Assembly (NCBI RefSeq): GCF_002304005.1
Contig: NZ_MRCQ01000021.1
Coordinates: forward strand, 1-54,611
Direction: 5' to 3'
DNA: 54,611 nt
Source of the DNA: Flavobacterium sp. ACN6
GTDB lineage: Bacteria; Bacteroidota; Bacteroidia; Flavobacteriales; Flavobacteriaceae
Numbering within the stretch: the stretch's first letter is position 1; every line of letters starts with the position of its first letter. The notes below the pieces were generated by a model. The model did not search any database. It worked only from the letters and a program-made list of their open reading frames with translations, and had not been told where the DNA came from. Positions 49,247 to 54,611 of the stretch are shown here, one piece after another. The position numbers and the translations under genes were made by a program.

Positions 49247-50545
49247 TTGAGAGTTTCCATTCATAAAAATATTGCAAATCCAGAACTGTTTAAAGAACAG
49301 CTTTTAAATTGGGCACAGCAGTTTCGCGAAGTCATTTTTTTAGACAGCAATTCCTATCCACAAAACTATTCCGATTTTGACTGCCTGCTCGCAGTTGACG
49401 CTTTTACTTCTTTAAAAACAGATTTTTACAATGCTTTTGACGATTTAAAACAATATCAGCAAAACACAAAAGACTGGCTTTTTGGTTATTTTTCTTATGA
49501 TTTAAAAAATGACGTAGAAAGTCTCCGATCTCATAATTTTGACGGATTAAATTTTCCAGATTTGTTTTTCTTTCAGCCTAAAAAAATATTTATTCTGAGA
49601 GGAAATGAACTTGAAATTCAATATTTGATGCTTTGTGATGATGAAGTTGAAATTGATTTCGAAGAAATAGTTCAAAGTCCCTCCCGAAGCTTCGAGACAA
49701 AAGCCCAAAGTCTAGAGACTTTAGAAATAAAACAACGCATTTCTAAAGATTCGTATGTTGAAAAAGTAAATAAAATGCTCAAACATATTCATGTTGGTGA
49801 TATGTACGAAGCTAATTTTTGTATGGAATTTTATACTGAAAATGCAAGTATAAATCCGTTAGAGAAGTTTCAGAAACTCAATGAAATTTCGAAAGCGCCA
49901 TTTTCCGTTTTCTTTAAAAATTACAAGCATTATTTGCTTTCCGCTTCACCAGAGCGTTACATTAAAAAAGTAGGAGAAAAGATCATTTCACAGCCAATTA
50001 AAGGAACTTCGAAACGATTTGTAGATCAGATTGAAGACGAAAAATCAAAAACTGTTTTGGTTTCAGATGAAAAAGAAAGAGCTGAAAATATTATGATAAC
50101 CGATTTAGTTCGTAACGATTTATCGCATACGGCGCAAAAAGGATCTGTTATGGTTGAAGAACTTTGCGGGATTTATTCATTTCTACAGGTGCATCAGATG
50201 ATTTCTACAATTAGTTCAAAATTAGATGCTCAATATTCGGCTTTAGATGTTTTAAAAACAACTTTTCCAATGGGAAGCATGACCGGCGCGCCAAAAATTT
50301 CTGTCATGGAAATTATTGAAAATCTGGAAGAAACAAAAAGAGGATTGTACAGTGGTGCTGTTGGTTATTTTACGCCAGAAGGCGATTTTGATTTTAATGT
50401 CGTAATCAGAAGTATTTTATACAATCAGGAAAATCAATATGTTTCTTTTTCGGTAGGAAGTGCCATTACAGCATTATCTGATCCTGAAAAAGAATATGAG
50501 GAATGTTTGTTAAAAGCTAAGGCAATGCGGGAGGTTTTGCAATAA
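49247..50545 (+). CDS. pabB: Aminodeoxychorismate synthase component I (PabB-like)
   Basis: A 432-residue chorismate-binding enzyme making 4-amino-4-deoxychorismate for folate. C-terminal domain motifs: SASPERYIKK, QPIKGTSKR, ENIMITDLVRNDLS, MGSMTGAPKISVMEIIENLE and GLYSGAVGYFTPEGDFDFNVVIRS. PabB rather than TrpE is inferred from the short length and motifs; other chorismate enzymes of this family cannot be fully excluded. The start must be TTG 49247: a TGA lies two codons upstream and the next in-frame Met falls far inside the conserved protein. Confidence 0.85.
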   Translation: MRVSIHKNIANPELFKEQLLNWAQQFREVIFLDSNSYPQNYSDFDCLLAVDAFTSLKTDFYNAFDDLKQYQQNTKDWLFGYFSYDLKNDVESLRSHNFDGLNFPDLFFFQPKKIFILRGNELEIQYLMLCDDEVEIDFEEIVQSPSRSFETKAQSLETLEIKQRISKDSYVEKVNKMLKHIHVGDMYEANFCMEFYTENASINPLEKFQKLNEISKAPFSVFFKNYKHYLLSASPERYIKKVGEKIISQPIKGTSKRFVDQIEDEKSKTVLVSDEKERAENIMITDLVRNDLSHTAQKGSVMVEELCGIYSFLQVHQMISTISSKLDAQYSALDVLKTTFPMGSMTGAPKISVMEIIENLEETKRGLYSGAVGYFTPEGDFDFNVVIRSILYNQENQYVSFSVGSAITALSDPEKEYEECLLKAKAMREVLQ

Positions 50546-50768
50546 AAATATCACACGGATTACACGAATTTACGCGTATTATTTTTTTACCGCAGATTAA
50601 AAGATTAACACAGATTTTTTTAATCATTTTTAATCTTCTGATCTGTACCTATAATTTTTTAGCTTTAGGAAAGAAAAAATTAGTTGAAATTCGAGTAATT
50701 CGTGGCAAAGAACATCACTTAACATTTCATTTAAAAATAGATCGAATTTAATTTTTTACTTTTATCAG
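50546..50768. repeat. Short repeat-bearing spacer before tilS
   Basis: It carries CCGCAGATTAAAAGATTAA and TTTTTAATCTTCTGATCTG, a degenerate hairpin of the CGCAGATT family, and an AATTCGTGGCAAAGAA string also found near 41325. TACTTTTA at 50757-50764, one base off TAnnTTTG, may be the tilS promoter core. Confidence 0.55.
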
Positions 50769-52079
50769 ATGTTTTCAAAATTTCAAAATCATATCGTTTC
50801 AAGATTTCCTTTCCTAGCCGAAAAAAAGCTTTTTCTTGCAGTAAGCGGTGGCTTAGACAGCATGGTTTTACTGCATTTATTCAAGCAATTACCGTATGAA
50901 ATTGCAGTTTTACATTGTAATTTCCAGCTTCGCGGATTAGAAAGTTTTGGAGATCAGGAGTTCATTCAGAATTATTGCGATCAAAATAATATTCCAATTT
51001 TTACCACTCATTTTGACACGGAAGCTTTCGCTAAAGATTATAAATTGTCCACACAAGTTGCGGCAAGAGAATTAAGATACAGCTGGTTTTATGAACTTTT
51101 AGAAGAAAAAAACTTCGATTTTATTCTAACAGCGCACCATGCCGATGATAATCTGGAAACGTTTATTATCAATTTAACACGCGGAACGGGATTAGAAGGT
51201 TTGACTGGAATTCCCGAACAAAATGATAAAATTATACGTCCGCTTCTTCCTTTTTCTAGAGATGAAATCCTAAAATATGTCCAAGAAAATAATATAGAAT
51301 GGCGTGAGGACAGCAGTAATGCTTCAAATAAATACCTGCGAAATAAAATCCGCCATGATTTAGTGCCTGTTTTAAAAGAAATTAATCCTAATTTTTTGGA
51401 TGCATTTCAGAAAACACAGTCTTACCTTCAGGAAACAAAAGAAATGGTCGAAGACGCCTCTATTATGATTTATCAGCAAGTTGCAAAAGAAGCAGGAGAT
51501 GATATTCACTTCGATTTAAATCAGCTTAAAAAACTTCCAAACTATAAATCATATTTGTACCAATGGCTTAACGAATTTGGTTTTTCGGCGTGGAATGATA
51601 TTTATGATTTGGTTGAAGGACAATCCGGAAAACAAATTTTTGCAGAAGAATTTCGATTATTAAAAAATAGAGAAACCTTAATTTTGAGTCCGTTTTCTGA
51701 AGCGCCAGAAAAAGAAGAATTTGAAATTTATGAAAACGATACAGAAGTTAATTTTCCCTTAAAATTAAGTCTTTGTAACGTAGGTCACACAACATTCGAT
51801 TCAAATAGAGTTATATTTGTCGACGCCGATAAAATCCGCTTTCCGCTGGTATTACGTAAGTGGAAAGAGGGAGATGTTTTTCAGCCTTTTGGGATGCATG
51901 GTAAGTCAAAAAAAGTCAGCAAACTTTTTAAAGATGAAAAATTATCCTTGATTGAAAAGGAAAAAACATGGCTTTTATGTTCAAATGACCAAATCGTCTG
52001 GGTTATCGGAATCAGACAAGGCGAACGTTTTAAAATTGAAAATACCACAAATAAAATACTTAAAATAGAACTACAATAA
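50769..52079 (+). CDS. tilS: tRNA(Ile)-lysidine synthetase
   Basis: A 436-residue essential enzyme that changes C34 of tRNA-Ile(CAU) to lysidine. The PP-loop SGGLDS is at 26-31, followed by LHCNFQLRG, LTAHHADDNLETFIINLTRG and REDSSNASNKYLRNKIRH, all conserved. The C-terminal TilS domain is present (RKWKEGDVFQPFGMHGKSKK, IWVIGIRQGERF-like end). Its stop and the dsbD ATG overlap by one base (TAATG), so the two are coupled. Confidence 0.94.
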   Translation: MFSKFQNHIVSRFPFLAEKKLFLAVSGGLDSMVLLHLFKQLPYEIAVLHCNFQLRGLESFGDQEFIQNYCDQNNIPIFTTHFDTEAFAKDYKLSTQVAARELRYSWFYELLEEKNFDFILTAHHADDNLETFIINLTRGTGLEGLTGIPEQNDKIIRPLLPFSRDEILKYVQENNIEWREDSSNASNKYLRNKIRHDLVPVLKEINPNFLDAFQKTQSYLQETKEMVEDASIMIYQQVAKEAGDDIHFDLNQLKKLPNYKSYLYQWLNEFGFSAWNDIYDLVEGQSGKQIFAEEFRLLKNRETLILSPFSEAPEKEEFEIYENDTEVNFPLKLSLCNVGHTTFDSNRVIFVDADKIRFPLVLRKWKEGDVFQPFGMHGKSKKVSKLFKDEKLSLIEKEKTWLLCSNDQIVWVIGIRQGERFKIENTTNKILKIELQ

Positions 52080-54178
52080 TGAACTTTACTCAAAATCATC
52101 AAACAAACTTTTTTAAAAGTGTTTGGACTAAAACTATTTTACTGCTGTTGTTTTTCTTTGCTTTTGCAAATGGTAACGCTCAAATATTAGAGCCGGTAAA
52201 ATGGACTTCAAAAATTGAAAAAAAAGGAAATAATGCTGTACTGATTTTCGATGCTGTTATCGAAAAGGACTGGCATATGTATTCTCAGTTTACTCCAGAA
52301 GGCGGACCGCTTGCTTTAGAAATTGCTTTTAAAAATCAGAAAGGCAATTATGAATTGATTGGAAAAGCAAAAGAAGGAAAAACAAGAACGGCATATAATG
52401 ATGTTTTTGAAGTAAACGAAACCTTTTTTGAAGGTAAAGCACATATTGAACAAGAGATAAAAATCATTAACCCAAACTTAAAAACGGTTGATGTAGATTT
52501 TGATTTTCAGGTTTGTAAAGAAGTTTGTATCAATTCGAGCAAAAAGTTCTCAATTGCTGTTCCTTCCACTTTTAAAATGGATGAAGTTCCAGTTGTTGCA
52601 GAAGCAAAAAAAGATGAAACTAAAGTAGCTGGAATTGCAGTTGATACGATTGCAAAAGCACCAGCTTCTCAAATAGAGAATGTTATAAAGAAAGATCAGG
52701 AATTGGCTAAAGGAGATGCTGATACAGAAATTCCTGCTCCAGCACCTGCTAGAAGTTTATGGTCAATCTTTTTTATTGCCTTTCTATCAGGATTTGCAGC
52801 TTTGTTGACACCTTGTGTTTTTCCAATGATTCCGATGACGGTGAGTTTCTTTACCAAACAAAGTAAAAGCAGAGCAAAAGGAATAAGAAATGCTGTTATT
52901 TACGGACTTTCTATTATTGCTATTTATGTAATTTTAGGACTTATTGTAACAAAAATATTCGGAGCAGATGCGTTAAATGCATTATCTACAGATGTTTGGT
53001 TCAACTTGATTTTCTTTGTAATCTTAGTTGTTTTTGCTACTTCATTCTTGGGTGCTTTCGAAATTATGCTTCCAAATTCATGGGCAAACAAAGCCGATCA
53101 GCAAGCCGATAAAGGCGGGATAATCGGAATACTATTTATGGCTTTAGCTTTGGCTATTGTGTCATTTTCTTGTACAGGTCCAATTGTAGGAACTTTATTA
53201 GTTGAAGCAGCTTCAAATGGTGGAATCGCTCCAGTTGTGGGAATGTTAGGATTTTCATCTGCATTAGCACTTCCGTTTATGTTATTTGCAATGTTCCCAG
53301 GATGGTTGAATTCTCTGCCAAAATCTGGAGGATGGTTAAATACTGTAAAAGTGGTTCTTGGATTTTTAGAATTGGCATTGGCATTCAAATTTTTATCAAA
53401 CGCCGATTTAGTTTTACAATTGCATTTCTTAGAAAGAGAAGTTTTCATCGCGATCTGGATTGCCATTTTTGGAGCTTTGACTTTATATTTATTCGGAAAA
53501 ATTACATTGCCTCATGATAGTCCAATGCAGCATATTTCTGTTGGAAGACTATATTTAGGATTGCTTACTTTAGTATTTACGATGTATCTAATTCCTGGAC
53601 TTTGGGGAGCGCCGTTAAAATTAATCAGTGCTTTTCCACCGCCGCCGCAATATAGCGAAAGTCCGTTTGGAGTAGGAGGATCAGGAAATGGAGGAGGTTC
53701 AGCAGAATCTATAAAAGGACTTCCTGAAGGTGCAGAATTAGGTCCGCACGGAATTATGGTATTTCACGATTTTGAAGATGGTTTAGCTTACGCAAAAGAA
53801 ATCAAGAAACCAATAATGCTTGATTTCACAGGTTACGCTTGTGTAAATTGCCGAAAAATGGAAAATAATGTGTGGTCGGATCCAACGGTTTTACCAATTC
53901 TAAAAAATGACGTGGTTTTAATTTCGCTGTATGTTGATGATAAACGTGAACTTCCTAAAGAAGAACAGTTTGTAACAGCTTCAGGCGATAAAATTATCAC
54001 GGTTGGAGATAAATGGACCGATTTTATGATTTCTAAATATAAAACGAATACACAGCCTTTATATGTTATTACAGATTTAGAAGGAAATAATTTAAACATT
54101 ACAAAACCAACAATTAGCTACGTAAGTACAGAAGAATATCTGCACTGGTTAAAAGAAGGAATTTCTAATTTTAAATAA
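52079..54178 (+). CDS. dsbD: Thiol:disulfide interchange protein DsbD
   Basis: A 699-residue inner-membrane electron carrier moving reducing power from cytoplasmic thioredoxin to the periplasm. Signal peptide to ~35 (ends FAFANGNAQ). The periplasmic N-domain (~36-175) has Cys146/Cys150 (VCKEVCIN). An Ala/Lys-rich linker follows. The membrane domain (~225-510) has the pair Cys246 (LLTPCVFPMIP) and Cys365 (FSCTGPIVG). A Gly-rich linker leads to a thioredoxin-like C-domain with CVNC at 588-591. All three redox pairs are intact. Coupled to tilS by a one-base overlap. Confidence 0.94.
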   Translation: MNFTQNHQTNFFKSVWTKTILLLLFFFAFANGNAQILEPVKWTSKIEKKGNNAVLIFDAVIEKDWHMYSQFTPEGGPLALEIAFKNQKGNYELIGKAKEGKTRTAYNDVFEVNETFFEGKAHIEQEIKIINPNLKTVDVDFDFQVCKEVCINSSKKFSIAVPSTFKMDEVPVVAEAKKDETKVAGIAVDTIAKAPASQIENVIKKDQELAKGDADTEIPAPAPARSLWSIFFIAFLSGFAALLTPCVFPMIPMTVSFFTKQSKSRAKGIRNAVIYGLSIIAIYVILGLIVTKIFGADALNALSTDVWFNLIFFVILVVFATSFLGAFEIMLPNSWANKADQQADKGGIIGILFMALALAIVSFSCTGPIVGTLLVEAASNGGIAPVVGMLGFSSALALPFMLFAMFPGWLNSLPKSGGWLNTVKVVLGFLELALAFKFLSNADLVLQLHFLEREVFIAIWIAIFGALTLYLFGKITLPHDSPMQHISVGRLYLGLLTLVFTMYLIPGLWGAPLKLISAFPPPPQYSESPFGVGGSGNGGGSAESIKGLPEGAELGPHGIMVFHDFEDGLAYAKEIKKPIMLDFTGYACVNCRKMENNVWSDPTVLPILKNDVVLISLYVDDKRELPKEEQFVTASGDKIITVGDKWTDFMISKYKTNTQPLYVITDLEGNNLNITKPTISYVSTEEYLHWLKEGISNFK

Positions 54179-54315
54179 GAAGAGGTTGATTGTTTATTGT
54201 TTATGGTTTATTGTTGATAGTTGGTGGTTGATGGTTGATGGTTGTGTTGTAACAATCTGCAATCTAAAATCTATAATCTAAAATCAGTACTTTATTCGGT
54301 TGAAATTAATTCAAA
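54179..54315. repeat. GTTGATGGTTGATG-type low-complexity run
   Basis: Degenerate TTGTTTATGGTTTATTG and GTTGATGGTTGATGGTTG units, then CTAAAATCTATAATCTAAAATC. No gene. Confidence 0.55.
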
Positions 54316-54351
54316 CAAAAGCGCTCTAAGTTACTTAGAGCGTTTTTTTTA
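54316..54351 (+). terminator. Terminator after dsbD, copy 1
   Basis: Stem CGCTCTAAG / CTTAGAGCG with a 3-nt loop, then eight Ts. Nearly the same sequence recurs at 54441-54475. Confidence 0.8.
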
Positions 54352-54440
54352 TGCAATTGAGAAATAAAGATTTAAGTTTTACTAGTTCTTCTTCGGTGTA
54401 TTTTTTTATAACTAAGTTTAGAGAAGGTACTTCTTCAAAC

Positions 54441-54475
54441 AAAAAGCGCTCTAATTACTTAGAGCGCTTTTTTTA
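54441..54475 (+). terminator. Terminator, copy 2
   Basis: Perfect 12-bp stem AAAGCGCTCTAA / TTAGAGCGCTTT followed by a T-run. A duplicate of the hairpin at 54316-54351, about 125 bases downstream, with the shared flank TTCAAACAAAA on its left side in both. Confidence 0.8.
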
Positions 54476-54483
54476 TCAAGATT

Positions 54484-54611
54484 GTGTCTTGTCCTGAAAT
54501 AGCGATACACAAAAAGTATCATTATGGAAAAAGATCAAGAATTGCGCTATGTTAAGCGTACACAGAAAGATTACAGTATGTCTTTAAAACTTCAAATTGT
54601 TCAAGAAATAG
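54484..54611 (+). mobile_element. Left end of an IS3-family element (partial)
   Basis: The string CTTGTCCTGAAATAGCGATA just upstream of the transposase ATG looks like an IS3-type terminal inverted repeat with the 5' leader. The right end is beyond the window. The exact left boundary (about 54484) is an estimate. Confidence 0.65.
54524..54611 (+). CDS. IS3-family transposase OrfA, N-terminus (partial)
   Basis: ATG at 54524 opens a frame running off the right edge: MEKDQELRYVKRTQKD then YSMSLKLQIVQEI, 29 codons. This is the start of an IS3 (IS150-like) OrfA, whose first domain is a helix-turn-helix that binds the element's ends. OrfB with the DDE catalytic domain would follow outside the window, usually by -1 frameshifting. 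Confidence 0.8.
   Translation, partial: MEKDQELRYVKRTQKDYSMSLKLQIVQEI

Noticed and set aside
53098..53466. A 122-codon minus-strand frame
   Set aside because: It is antisense to the DsbD membrane domain; the Asn/Ala-rich composition reflects the complementary strand.

Overview
The window reads as a chromosomal stretch of a Flavobacterium-like member of the Bacteroidetes. The reasons are the AT-rich sequence, the recurring promoter core TAnnTTTG, the SusC/SusD outer-membrane pair with TonB-type N-terminal domains, weak Shine-Dalgarno signals, and the protein families present. Both edges cut into insertion sequences: the last 33 codons of an ISL3-like transposase at 1-102 and the first 29 codons of an IS3-family OrfA at 54524-54611.

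Left part (1-7763). Two identical tRNA-Ser(UGA) genes lie in tandem, each with its own promoter core and terminator. Next comes a compact minus-strand gene train: thiol peroxidase, diacylglycerol kinase, FtsK translocase, LolA, an LptF/LptG permease, a RibB protein with a decayed GTP-cyclohydrolase-II-like half, and an acyl-CoA thioesterase. A 750-bp repeat-rich spacer follows, then a peroxiredoxin / thioredoxin / small conserved protein operon with a well-spaced promoter.

Centre (10166-32882). This is the most interesting region. About 22 kb of minus-strand genes look like a complete peptidoglycan-sugar salvage locus. It holds SusC, SusD, a surface lipoprotein, NamZ (exo-N-acetylmuramidase), MurQ (MurNAc-6P etherase), a sodium:solute symporter, a lipoprotein fusing NagZ-type GH3 to a class-C serine hydrolase, AnmK, a NagX-like membrane acyltransferase, a GHL10/DigH-like glycan hydrolase, an AmpG-like MFS permease, a cytoplasmic NagZ and a GNAT acetyltransferase. 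A divergent DeoR-family regulator sits at its head. Two near-identical 20-bp sites flank that regulator, one facing the susC promoter and one facing the lemA operon. No MurNAc kinase was recognised, so the step feeding MurQ from free MurNAc is unexplained.

Right part (33004-54178). LemA with DUF3137, an MscS channel, a large FAD/Fe-S dehydrogenase, a Gfo/Idh/MocA oxidoreductase, an APC permease with an unusual insert, a Cys/Met-metabolism PLP enzyme opposite an Lrp/AsnC regulator, dihydrolipoyl dehydrogenase, a lipocalin, a DoxX-like protein, PabB with a TTG start, and TilS overlapping DsbD.

Spacers in the right half are crowded with palindromic repeats: five tandem ~143-bp hairpin units, a nested palindrome, a 34-bp perfect inverted repeat, and a two-copy element whose central stem covaries. 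One repeat appears to have invaded the 3' end of the PLP-enzyme gene, leaving a duplicated frameshifted tail downstream. All functional calls rest on reading the translated sequences and on family knowledge; no database search was run.
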